Positions 1 through 6,062 are shown, counted from the first letter of the stretch. The stretch: DNA of 8,390 bases from Angelakisella sp. (GCA_013316495.1 WSMP01000069.1:1-8390), one strand, 5' to 3'. Numbers and translations: made by a program. The notes: generated by a model not told the origin, from the letters alone.

Positions 1-4
1 CGGC

Positions 5-33
5 TTGAAATTCTGTCCAAAATATACTAATAT
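5..33 (+). promoter_or_regulatory. Sigma-A-type promoter of ackA
   Basis: TTGAAA (5-10) and TAATAT (28-33) are separated by 17 bases, close to the housekeeping consensus. Transcription would start near 40 and give a leader of about 43 nt. The surrounding 1-60 stretch is AT-rich, unlike the coding sequence behind it. This implies that ackA can be transcribed on its own; a pta gene, often found next to ackA, is not visible. A second TATACT (23-28) overlaps but is only 12 bases from the -35 box. Confidence 0.6.
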
Positions 34-83
34 ATAGGGTAGACAGTCCCCTGAAAAATAAGAACTGTGAAGGAGCTACGCAA

Positions 84-1271
84 ATGAAAGTATTGGTAAT
101 CAATGCCGGAAGTTCTTCCCTCAAGTACCAGCTCATCGAGATGAGCGACGAAAGCGTGCTGGCAAAGGGCAACTGCGAGCGCATCGGCGTGGACGGGCAC
201 ATCGGCCACAAGACCGCCGCCGGGGTCAAGGTGGAGTACGACGCCAGCTTCCCCTCCCACAAGGAGGCCTTTATGGAGCTGGTGAAGGTCCTCACCACCG
301 GGGAGGGCAAGGTCATCGACGACATGAAGGAAATCGCCGCCATCGGTCACCGGGTCCTCCACGGCGGGGAGATTTACAAGGTCTCCAGCGTGGTGGATGA
401 GAAGCTCATCTCCACCGTGGAGGAGCTTTCCGAGCTTGGCCCCCTCCACAATCCCCCCCAGGCGGTGGCTATGCGGGCCTGCCGGGAGGTCTTTGGGGAG
501 AATGTCCCCATGGTGGCGGTCTTTGATACCTCCTTCCACCAGACCATGCCCCCCAAGGCCTATATGTTCGGCATCCCCTACGAGTATTATGAGAAGTATT
601 CCATCCGCCGCTACGGCTTCCACGGCACCAGCCACCGGTATGTCTCCGGCCGGTACAAGGAGCTGACCGGCGGGGTGCGCAGCCTCATCACCTGCCACAT
701 GGGCAACGGCTCCTCCATCTCCGCCATTAAGGACGGCAAGGTGGTGGATACCTCCATGGGCCTCACCCCCCTGGACGGCTTCATCATGGGCACCCGCTGC
801 GGCGGCATCGACCCCTCCGTCGTCACCTATGTGATGAACAAGGAGGGCTTCACGCCGGACCAGATGTCCAACCTGATGAACAAGAAGTCCGGCTTTTTGG
901 GCATCTCCGGCGTCTCCTCCGACTGCCGGGACATCAAGGACGCCGCCGCTGCCGGCAACCCCCGCGCCCAGCTGACCCTGGATATGCTCATCTACCAGGT
1001 GAAGAAGGTCATCGGCGGCTATGCGGCCGGTATGGGCGGCATCGACGCCCTGGTCTTCACCGGCGGCATTGGTGAAAACGACGCCGCCATCCGGGCCGCC
1101 ATCTGCTCCGATATGGAGTACATGGGCCTTACCATCGACGAGAAGGCCAACAACACCCGCAGCGAGGCCCGCATTTCCATCCCCGGCGCCAAGGTGGACG
1201 TTTGGGTCATCCCCACCAACGAGGAAATTCTCATCGCCAGGGACACGGTGGAGCTTTCCGGCCTGAAGTAA
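84..1271 (+). CDS. ackA: Acetate kinase
   Basis: Cytoplasmic acetate kinase (EC 2.7.2.1), which interconverts acetyl phosphate + ADP and acetate + ATP, the ATP-yielding last step of acetate fermentation. At 395 residues it has the usual family length. Family motifs are all present in order: the N-terminal phosphate motif VINAGSSSLKYQ (residues 5-16), GHRVLHGGE (88-96, substrate-binding Arg90), DTSFHQTMP (148-156, Asp148), RRYGFHGTSH (175-184, His180), the GNGSSI phosphate loop (208-213), GTRCGGIDP (236-244, Arg238), FTGGIGEN (325-332) and TNEEILIARDT (378-388, acidic residues 380/381). The residues known to be catalytic in the Methanosarcina enzyme therefore appear conserved. The ATG follows GAAGGAG (69-75) with 8 bases of spacing. 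The gene stands alone between its own promoter and terminator. Confidence 0.98.
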   Translation: MKVLVINAGSSSLKYQLIEMSDESVLAKGNCERIGVDGHIGHKTAAGVKVEYDASFPSHKEAFMELVKVLTTGEGKVIDDMKEIAAIGHRVLHGGEIYKVSSVVDEKLISTVEELSELGPLHNPPQAVAMRACREVFGENVPMVAVFDTSFHQTMPPKAYMFGIPYEYYEKYSIRRYGFHGTSHRYVSGRYKELTGGVRSLITCHMGNGSSISAIKDGKVVDTSMGLTPLDGFIMGTRCGGIDPSVVTYVMNKEGFTPDQMSNLMNKKSGFLGISGVSSDCRDIKDAAAAGNPRAQLTLDMLIYQVKKVIGGYAAGMGGIDALVFTGGIGENDAAIRAAICSDMEYMGLTIDEKANNTRSEARISIPGAKVDVWVIPTNEEILIARDTVELSGLK

Positions 1272-1291
1272 GCAGCCTTTCCACAAAACCG

Positions 1292-1327
1292 CAAGCCCCC
1301 GCTCCAAGACTTTGGAGCGGGGGCTTG
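1292..1327. terminator. Hairpin terminator between ackA and the DUF3800 gene
   Basis: A perfect 16-bp stem (1292-1307 with 1312-1327) closes a GACT loop. It begins 20 bases after the ackA stop and ends 4 bases before the DUF3800 stop codon, so it is placed to serve both convergent genes. The U tracts are poor: AATCTTA on the plus side, CGGTTTTG on the minus side. The stem strength makes a bidirectional terminator likely all the same. Confidence 0.8.
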
Positions 1328-1331
1328 AATC

Positions 1332-2039
1332 TTACGGAAGCAATGTAAGAGAAATCTTGGATAATTTCCCCCCATCGCTATTAAGCCCGTGAAAATAAAT
1401 GCGGTTTGCTACAATATCCGCAGCTCTTATAAGTGGTACTATACTAGAATTGCAAAAATGCAAACTCAATTTTCCCATTTCGGGAAAAATCGGGGGAAAA
1501 AACTGGGCATAATTATAATTGTAGGTTCCACTTTTGAACTCCTGCTCCAAGGCCTCACGCAATTCATACCGGCCATTTGTTGCAGTTGTATGCTCATCGC
1601 AAAAAATATGTATATTCTTTACATTGTCAATTTGAACTATCCCTCTGGTAATTAAAGTCTGTAAGGCTCGCTTTAAACCTATTTTATACGCATAATCAAG
1701 GTATCTCTGCTTAGACTTCTTATCCCTAAAAATTTGATCAAGTATTCTTTTTTGATTTATAATTATGCCAAAGGAAAAAGCGTTATTGAGTGAACGAAAA
1801 AGTTTTCCTTTCTCTATGTTTGTTATTGTACAAGCTTTAAGCTCCTCATCATTTGAATACTTACAGTCACCTGTAGAAGTATCTATTGATTGGCGAATTG
1901 CTCTTTCCGCTGCAAGATACCTTCTTGTATATTCTTCTACTTGGCATCCGTCAAAAAGGATTAACCCACCATACACAAAAATATCATTGTGAATCTTGTC
2001 AAAAACTCCGGACTCATCAGAATATACAAATAAATCCAT
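1332..2039 (-). CDS. DUF3800 domain protein, probably horizontally acquired
   Basis: 235-residue soluble protein. It opens with MDLFVYSDESG, the signature of the DUF3800 family, whose acidic residues here are Asp8 and Glu9. Further acidic positions that fit the family pattern are Asp148-Glu149 in IFCDEH and Asp208 in IRAADIVANRIYF near the C-terminus. Spaced acidic residues of this kind suggest metal binding, and an RNase H-like fold has been proposed for the family, but no activity is established that I know of. Family members often occur in phage-defence and mobile regions. The start is the ATG at 2039, preceded by AAGGAG with 7 bases of spacing; an upstream GTG in the same frame (2105) would translate through the terminator hairpin and is not favoured. 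The gene is clearly AT-rich (codons such as AAA, ATA, TTT, AAT) beside GC-rich neighbours, points toward ackA and has its own strong promoter. This supports lateral transfer. Confidence 0.85.
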   Translation of the reverse strand: MDLFVYSDESGVFDKIHNDIFVYGGLILFDGCQVEEYTRRYLAAERAIRQSIDTSTGDCKYSNDEELKACTITNIEKGKLFRSLNNAFSFGIIINQKRILDQIFRDKKSKQRYLDYAYKIGLKRALQTLITRGIVQIDNVKNIHIFCDEHTTATNGRYELREALEQEFKSGTYNYNYAQFFPPIFPEMGKLSLHFCNSSIVPLIRAADIVANRIYFHGLNSDGGKLSKISLTLLP

Positions 2040-2153
2040 TTTGATCTCCTTAAAAAAAAACCGCCTTTCGGCGGCTTCCCCGTGGCCGGTGCCAGCACAT
2101 GACACTTAAACGTTAATTCGGTTACACGGGTGTACAGCGCAATCTTGCCTGCA
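2040..2153 (-). promoter_or_regulatory. Untranslated leader of the DUF3800 gene, with internal terminator
   Basis: From the predicted start near 2152 to the ATG at 2039 there are about 113 nt. Reading in the minus direction it holds a small stem TACA/TGTA (loop CCCG), an AT-rich near-palindrome TTAACGTTTAA, a hairpin GTGCTG-GCAC-CGG(C)CAC, and then an intrinsic terminator directly before the ribosome binding site. I see no match to a riboswitch class that I know and no obvious antiterminator strand complementary to the terminator arm. The leader could be a stand-alone small RNA of about 75-100 nt, an attenuator, or simply a throttle on expression. Confidence 0.5.
2052..2077 (-). terminator. 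Intrinsic terminator inside the DUF3800 leader
   Basis: On the minus strand CCGCC-GAAA-GGCGG forms a 5-bp GC stem with a GNRA loop, extendable by a G-U and two A-U pairs, and is followed by nine T (2060-2052). The next bases are A-AGGAG, the ribosome binding site of the DUF3800 gene. The terminator therefore sits between a consensus promoter and the gene that promoter must serve, so most transcripts should stop before the gene unless there is readthrough. Confidence 0.85.
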
Positions 2154-2158
2154 ATTAT

Positions 2159-2187
2159 ATTATATGCGTTTTTTTCGCTTTTGTCAA
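2159..2187 (-). promoter_or_regulatory. Perfect-consensus sigma-A promoter of the DUF3800 gene
   Basis: Minus strand TTGACA (2187-2182) and TATAAT (2164-2159) with exactly 17 bases between them, both hexamers matching the housekeeping consensus at every position. The spacer carries an A7 run. It is the strongest promoter sequence in the window and lies inside the AT-rich island, 120 bases before the DUF3800 start codon. Confidence 0.9.
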
Positions 2188-2235
2188 TCAAGTGGAGCGA
2201 AACCGCTGGAAAATCAAAACATCTCCCCATTGGCT

Positions 2236-2424
2236 TTACTTCTTCCGAAACAGCAGCGGCAGGCAGCCAATCCCCCCCATGGCCGCCAGGATGTAGGCGG
2301 CGCGGCCGGCGGTGGTGGCCCCTCCCCCCAGGTATAGGCTCACCAGGTCCAGCTGAAGGAGGCCCACCAGCCCCCAGTTGATGCCGCCGGCAATGGCCAG
2401 CAGCAGCGCCAGTTTTTCCAGCAT
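2236..2424 (-). CDS. DUF378 family small membrane protein
   Basis: 62-residue integral membrane protein of the DUF378 family. The family signature INWGLVGLLQLDLVSLYLG is present near the N-terminus, followed by a second hydrophobic stretch (AAYILAAMGGIGCLPLLF) and a basic end FRKK. Two helices in a hairpin are expected, with both ends probably on the same face. The function of the family is not known to me. The ATG at 2424 has AGGGGG 7 bases upstream; a TTG two codons earlier (2430) has AGGAG at similar spacing and is an alternative start. The ribosome-binding region touches the edge of the palindromic element upstream, so the element could supply or disturb its leader. No clear promoter is seen. 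Confidence 0.8.
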   Translation of the reverse strand: MLEKLALLLAIAGGINWGLVGLLQLDLVSLYLGGGATTAGRAAYILAAMGGIGCLPLLFRKK

Positions 2425-2442
2425 CCCCAAGCCCCCTCTCCT

Positions 2443-2605
2443 AGAGCCTATCCAAGATCTCCCTGCACACCGCCTCGACAGGCCTTTTTGTGCCCTGCGG
2501 CGTTAAAAACCCTTGCAATACAGTAAGTATTCCTGCGGTTTTTTGCCTTGCAGGACGCAAAAATCCCTGCCTATTCGGCGCACCGGGAGATCCTGTATAG
2601 GCTCT
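2443..2605. repeat. Long imperfect palindrome, MITE-like element
   Basis: The stretch is almost its own reverse complement over its full 163 bases. The outer ends AGAGCCTATCCAAGATCTCC and the reverse complement of the right end, AGAGCCTATACAGGATCTCC, differ at 2 of 20 positions. Further inside, TTTTTGTGCCCTGC pairs with the copy TTTTTGCGTCCTGC, and the centre is AATAC-AGTAA-GTATT at 2517-2531. It could fold into one long hairpin on either strand. TA dinucleotides flank or overlap both ends (2442-2443 and 2606-2607), as expected for elements moved by Tc1/mariner-type (IS630) transposases. No coding capacity was seen. It separates the DUF378 gene from everything upstream of it. Confidence 0.75.
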
Positions 2606-2655
2606 TACTACACCCCTTAGTATGGAGAGGGGACCTTTAAATATACCCGCAGCAA

Positions 2656-2686
2656 AAGGCAGCCAAAGAAAATCTTCGGCTGCCTT
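2656..2686 (-). terminator. Terminator of the sigma-factor operon
   Basis: A 14-bp stem (2656-2669 with 2673-2686, one G-U pair on the minus strand) with a 3-base loop lies 20 bases beyond the stop of the last operon gene. On the minus strand it runs into TTTTGC. On the plus strand it is followed by a T6 run, so the structure may work in both directions, although no plus-strand gene leads into it. Confidence 0.75.
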
Positions 2687-2705
2687 CTTTTTTCTGCTGG
2701 AAGGT

Positions 2706-4304
2706 TTAGCTCTCGCTCTGCTCTGCGTCCCCGGCGGGATTATCCTCCCCGGCGGGAGCATCGCTATTTTCCGGCGCCGGGGGTTCCTCCTGGTCCGAAG
2801 GGGTCTCCTCCCCTTCCACCTGCTCCTCCGGGGGCACGATGGGGCCCTCTCCGCCGGCGGTGAGCTCCTGGTAGTAGTTCTCCGCCAGGTCCGGCCGGGC
2901 CTCATTCATCAGCAGGCTGTAGTAAATGTTCCGCGATTCGTCGCTGTAGTTTTCCACCAGGTCGGCAAAGTGGTCGGCGTAGAGGCTGCCCCAATTTGCG
3001 GCAATTTCATCGTACCCGTTGGGCAGCCAGCCATTTTCCAGGTTCGGCTGGGTGTAGATGGTGTCCACCAGCTTCACCAGGTTCTGGACGTCCATCTCCA
3101 GCTTCAGGCGGTTGTCGATATCCAGGGCGTAATAGACCCTCTCGTCGTTCTCCCTGGATTCAAAGGTGATGCCGAAGTTTTCCGTGTAAATCCCTTGGGC
3201 TTCCATCTTACTCAGCAGCTCCCGGCAGACCTGGGCGAACTCCTCCTGGCTGGCGTAACCGTCCAGCAGGTGGACGCGGGTGCGCAGATAGCTTAGTTCA
3301 TAGACGTACCGGCCATCAGGAGCCTTTTGGTAGAACACGGGGCCGTAGTCCACGCCGCCGTTTACATAGAAGACCTCCACCCGCTGGTCCCCCTTGAAGG
3401 CGTTATAGAGCTTCTCCCGCTCCGCCTGGAGGAGCTCCGCCTCGCTGGTGAACCGCTCCGGGCTGATGTAGTACATGGCGTAGGGCACCAGGGCCACGCA
3501 GAAGCTCCCCATCACCAAAAAGATGCAGATGAGCCCGCTGGCAAAGTCGTACTTGTAGGTGCGGTCCTTGCTGAAGAAGTACCGAATCAGCACCTCCACC
3601 CCCAGGCTGATGAGGATGAGGGGGGCCAGGTAGGAGATGATGCGGATATCGAAGGAGGGGTTCATCATGTACAGCAGGATAGCCACCCCGATGAGGATAA
3701 GGGAGACCCCCAGGGTCATGGTCCCCACCCGGCGCACCGTCTTCTGCTTTGCCTTTTCCTCCCGGCGCAGCAGCCGCTCCTCCTCGGCCCGGCGCTTTTG
3801 CTCCTGACGGCGCTCCTCGTCCTGGTGCCTGCGCTCCTGGCGGCGCTGTTCCTCTTCGGCCCGGCGCTGCTCCTGGAGCAGCTTCAGCTCCAGCTTCTGG
3901 GCCTCCCGCTGGGCGGCCTTATCCTGGCGCTGGGTTTCCTGCTGGGCCCTGCGGGCCTGGGCCTCCTCCTGCCGGGTTTGGGCCTGGGCCTTGCGGGCGG
4001 AGCGCTGCTCCCACACCGAGGGGGCAAAGACGGTCTTCTCCTCCTGGGCCTCCGGGGCGCTTTCGCCCTCCTGGGGGGCCTCACTGGTTTCCGGCCCGCC
4101 GGAAATCTCCGGCTGGACTTTTTCCTCTTCCGGGGAACTCTCCTCCTGGGGGAGCTGGCTGGTTTCCATCCGGGCCGCTTCCTCCGAGGGACCCTCCCCC
4201 TGGGGGCTATCATCGGGTTGGCGTGCATTCATATCCTCCGGCTGGGCTGTTCCCTCCTCCGGGATGGGGAGCCCCTCCTCCCGCTCAAGCAGATCGTTTG
4301 TCAT
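2706..4304 (-). CDS. Membrane protein with coiled-coil arm and large outside domain (unknown)
   Basis: 532 residues; I do not recognise a named family. Domains in order: an acidic Pro/Glu-rich low-complexity arm (1-95); a highly charged Gln/Arg/Glu/Ala coiled coil with many RRQE and EEER steps (about 97-188); three hydrophobic helices (about 194-214, 221-241, 255-279); a folded region rich in Tyr and charged residues (about 282-476); and an acidic Pro/Glu tail (about 478-532). With three helices the coiled coil and the C-terminal domain lie on opposite sides of the membrane, most likely inside and outside in that order. The ATG has AAAGGAG 7 bases upstream and overlaps the end of the preceding gene by 20 bases, so translation is probably coupled. 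As the last gene of an ECF sigma operon it may be a sensor, scaffold or envelope-stress effector; this is inferred from context only. The low-complexity ends may be over-represented by GC-rich codon drift. Confidence 0.85.
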   Translation of the reverse strand: MTNDLLEREEGLPIPEEGTAQPEDMNARQPDDSPQGEGPSEEAARMETSQLPQEESSPEEEKVQPEISGGPETSEAPQEGESAPEAQEEKTVFAPSVWEQRSARKAQAQTRQEEAQARRAQQETQRQDKAAQREAQKLELKLLQEQRRAEEEQRRQERRHQDEERRQEQKRRAEEERLLRREEKAKQKTVRRVGTMTLGVSLILIGVAILLYMMNPSFDIRIISYLAPLILISLGVEVLIRYFFSKDRTYKYDFASGLICIFLVMGSFCVALVPYAMYYISPERFTSEAELLQAEREKLYNAFKGDQRVEVFYVNGGVDYGPVFYQKAPDGRYVYELSYLRTRVHLLDGYASQEEFAQVCRELLSKMEAQGIYTENFGITFESRENDERVYYALDIDNRLKLEMDVQNLVKLVDTIYTQPNLENGWLPNGYDEIAANWGSLYADHFADLVENYSDESRNIYYSLLMNEARPDLAENYYQELTAGGEGPIVPPEEQVEGEETPSDQEEPPAPENSDAPAGEDNPAGDAEQSES

Positions 4305-4869
4305 GGCGCTTCTCCTTTCTGCTGTCCTCCCGCTCCCCGTACTGGGGGTAGTCCTCCACCCTGTCGGCGGGCATCCGCTTGCCCCGCACCAGCCACACCC
4401 CCAGGGCGATGACGGCGAAGGAGAGGAGCAGGCTGGGCAGGTAATCCAGGAAATCCGCCAGCCACAGGGGGAGGATGTCGTTGCGCCAGAACCAGTGAAG
4501 CAGCCGGTTATAGATGCTGAGAAGCCCGGCGCAGATAAGCCCTATCCCCAAGGCCACGTGGTATTTTCCCACCATATCCCCCAGGGTGAACCGTCCCCCC
4601 AGCAGCTCCTGGAAGAAAAACTCGTCCCGCTCCTGAAGCTCGGTGAGGGCGTAGTAATCCAGGTTGCGCAGGGTAAGGGTATCAAAGAAGGAATAGAACC
4701 ACAGCACCGGCATGATAAAGATAATCCAGGGGAACATGGTGGCGCCGATGGCAAGGGCGAACCAAAAGAGGATCATAATTCCTATACCCCGCTTCATCAG
4801 GCCCAGGTACATCTCCCCGGCGCCGGGCCAAAAGGCGCACAGGAGGCTGAACAGTCTACTCTTTCTCAT
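4285..4869 (-). CDS. Polytopic membrane protein, TM2-like
   Basis: 194 residues, mostly hydrophobic. The N-terminus SLLCAFWPGAGEMYLGLMKRG (8-28) resembles the proline-glycine turn of TM2-type domains (PGxGxxYxG followed by a short basic loop). Helices are likely at about 5-23, 28-45, 47-64, 103-122 and 142-162. A charged loop (about 66-100, with LTELQERDEFFFQELLGG) sits in the middle and the basic, hydrophilic tail (163-194) is probably cytoplasmic. The ATG has GAGGAG 9 bases upstream and overlaps the anti-sigma gene by 14 bases. The family and function are unknown. Its position between the anti-sigma factor and the large membrane protein suggests that it works with them, for example by modulating release of the sigma factor. 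Confidence 0.85.
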   Translation of the reverse strand: MRKSRLFSLLCAFWPGAGEMYLGLMKRGIGIMILFWFALAIGATMFPWIIFIMPVLWFYSFFDTLTLRNLDYYALTELQERDEFFFQELLGGRFTLGDMVGKYHVALGIGLICAGLLSIYNRLLHWFWRNDILPLWLADFLDYLPSLLLSFAVIALGVWLVRGKRMPADRVEDYPQYGEREDSRKEKRHDKRSA

Positions 4870-5353
4870 GGCGAATCGCTCCTCTCAAATCAATGGCCCG
4901 CAGCTGGTCCATAAGGCCGTATAGTCCGTCGTTTACCTCGTCGGTGAAATTTTCCAGGCGCTGGCTGATGGATACCGTGTCCTTTTCCGGCTCCGCCCGC
5001 GGAGGGGCCAAGGGAATATCCCGGATGGTGCTAAAGACGCCGGTGCTCCACAGCACCAGGGTGAGGCTGGCGGCCACCGCCATGTGGAAGTAGCGGTTTA
5101 CAAAGACCTTCACCGCCCGCTTGCGCACCGCGGCAAGCACCCCCTGGCGCATCAGCTCCGGAGCCTCCAGCAGAGTCTCCTCCGCCAGCAGGGCGGTGTA
5201 CCGCTCCACGCACAGGTCGCAGTAGGCCAGGTGTTCCGAGACCTCCAGCCGCTCCAGCTCCCCCAGGGAGCCTTCCACCAGGCTTTCCAGGCCAAAGGTT
5301 GTGAGACACCCGGTCTCGTCGTCAAACAGGAGCCTTTCTTCCGGTTCTCTCAT
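4856..5353 (-). CDS. Zinc-finger anti-sigma factor, single-pass membrane protein
   Basis: 165 residues. The cytoplasmic N-terminus carries a ZAS-type anti-sigma domain: Cys16, then after 24 residues His41-x3-Cys45-x2-Cys48 (SEHLAYCDLC), the spacing known from RsrA-like zinc anti-sigma factors. One transmembrane helix follows at about 89-108 (FHMAVAASLTLVLWSTGVF), after a basic stretch KRAVKVFVNR that fits a cytoplasmic side. The outside part (about 109-165) is short and charged. It should bind and silence the ECF sigma factor encoded just upstream. Its ATG overlaps the sigma stop codon by four bases (ATGA), the classic coupling for sigma/anti-sigma pairs that need matched amounts. The outside part looks too short to be an elaborate sensor, which leaves room for the two downstream membrane proteins to take that role. 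Confidence 0.9.
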   Translation of the reverse strand: MREPEERLLFDDETGCLTTFGLESLVEGSLGELERLEVSEHLAYCDLCVERYTALLAEETLLEAPELMRQGVLAAVRKRAVKVFVNRYFHMAVAASLTLVLWSTGVFSTIRDIPLAPPRAEPEKDTVSISQRLENFTDEVNDGLYGLMDQLRAIDLRGAIRHEKE

Positions 5354-5892
5354 GGCCGCGCTCCCTCCTTGATAATTTTTTGCAGGGTCAGCTTTGCCCG
5401 GTACAACTGGGTTTGCACCGTTTTCCGGGGCCGCCCCAGGGCTTGTGCGATTTCATCAACGCTCTTTTCCTCCAGGAAGTACAGTACCGAAACCTTCAGG
5501 TAGGGCTCGTGGAGGGAGCGGATGATGGCCCGGATGTTCTCCGCCCCTTCGCTGACGATGTAAAGGTCGTCAGGGGCGCTTTCCAGGTCCGGGGCCGCCG
5601 GGCCTGGGCCGCTTTCCATCCCCTCCTGGTCCTCCCTTGCCAGCTGGACCCGGCGGACATAGGCGCTTTTCAGGTGGTCCTTGGCCTTGTTGGCAGCGAT
5701 GCGGCAGAGCCAGGGCTTCATGTCCTCCTCCCGGCACCGGTCGATGTGGGTATAGGCGGAAAGGAAGGTTTCCTGGCAGAGGTTCTGCGCCTCAAAGTGG
5801 TCCCGGACCATTTGGTAGCAGATGGTGTACACCAGCTTCTGGTACTGCTCCACCACCGTGCCAAACTGTTCGTTTGTCATCCCGCTGTCCAT
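5350..5892 (-). CDS. ECF-type RNA polymerase sigma factor
   Basis: 180 residues from the chosen start, typical for extracytoplasmic-function (group 4) sigma factors. Region 2 spans about 12-76 (VEQYQKLVYTICYQMVRDHFEAQNLCQETFLSAY, then KPWLCRIAANKAKDHLK), with the usual acidic core position of the AxDLxQETF motif changed to Asn37. A variable acidic linker (about 83-117) follows. Region 4 spans about 119-174 with a helix-turn-helix (EEKSVDEIAQALGRPRKTVQTQLYRAK) that reads the -35 element. The ATG at 5892 has AGGG nearby; an in-frame GTG at 5925 lacks a ribosome binding site, and an ATG at 5880 is also possible. It is the first gene of a four-gene overlapping operon and sits behind a promoter of ECF type, so it probably activates its own transcription. 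Confidence 0.93.
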   Translation of the reverse strand: MDSGMTNEQFGTVVEQYQKLVYTICYQMVRDHFEAQNLCQETFLSAYTHIDRCREEDMKPWLCRIAANKAKDHLKSAYVRRVQLAREDQEGMESGPGPAAPDLESAPDDLYIVSEGAENIRAIIRSLHEPYLKVSVLYFLEEKSVDEIAQALGRPRKTVQTQLYRAKLTLQKIIKEGARP

Positions 5893-5969
5893 CACCACCC
5901 TATGGGAGCCGGCCGGATAGTTCACGGGGGTCTTTTTTCGGCCAGTCTCTGCAACGTCCTTCGTATACT

Positions 5970-5998
5970 TAGACGAGGTTCCCCCTTTTGCGGCTTCA
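5970..5998 (-). promoter_or_regulatory. Likely autoregulated ECF promoter
   Basis: On the minus strand TGAAGC (5998-5993), 17 bases, then CGTCTA (5975-5970). This resembles the TGAAAC-N16/17-CGT pattern of ECF-dependent promoters in Bacillota. No good sigma-A pair lies in the same place. The predicted start near 5962 leaves about 70 nt before the sigma ATG. An A/T-rich palindrome (6014-6032) is just upstream and could act as an UP element. Confidence 0.65.
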
Positions 5999-6013
5999 AA
6001 ATACAGGGATTTT

Positions 6014-6032
6014 TCTGAAAAAATTTTTCAGA
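6014..6032. repeat. A/T-rich palindrome upstream of the ECF promoter
   Basis: TCTGAAAAA and TTTTTCAGA form a perfect 9-bp inverted repeat around a single A. It is 16 bases upstream of the ECF -35 element. The A/T tract would suit an UP element contacted by the polymerase alpha subunits; a dimeric repressor site is the other option. Its role is not shown by the sequence. Confidence 0.5.
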
Positions 6033-6036
6033 CAGA

Positions 6037-6062
6037 AAAAACCGGAGACGGCTCCGGTTTTG
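6037..6062 (-). terminator. Terminator between the two minus-strand operons
   Basis: The minus strand reads AAAACCGGAG-CCGT-CTCCGGTTTTTT: a 10-bp stem, a 4-base loop and a run of six T that starts in the stem, then CTG. It should end transcripts arriving from the esterase operon or from the hairpin-rich block, and so insulate the ECF promoter directly behind it. The plus strand also has TTTT after the stem and could use it weakly. Confidence 0.8.

Noticed and set aside
27..1307. A 426-codon frame antisense to the whole of ackA
   Set aside because: It is Gly/Ala/His/Asp/Val-rich, the typical mirror of a GC-rich gene, with no family motif and no ribosome binding site. ackA on the other strand is certain.
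2105..2105. GTG at 2105 as the start of the DUF3800 gene
   Set aside because: It would add 22 residues translated through the terminator hairpin and U tract and has no ribosome binding site. The ATG at 2039 has a strong one, and the family normally begins right at the YSDESG strand.
2441..2905. 154-codon minus-strand frame at the end of the sigma operon
   Set aside because: It overlaps the real C-terminal tail of the 532-residue protein in another frame, then runs through the terminator and into the palindromic element. It is Arg/Pro-rich and has no recognisable features.
3327..4914. Long plus-strand frames opposite the sigma-operon membrane proteins
   Set aside because: Their Leu/Pro/Gly-rich repetitive composition mirrors the Glu/Arg/Gln coiled coil and acidic arm on the minus strand. 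The minus-strand genes have good ribosome binding sites and overlapping operon order.
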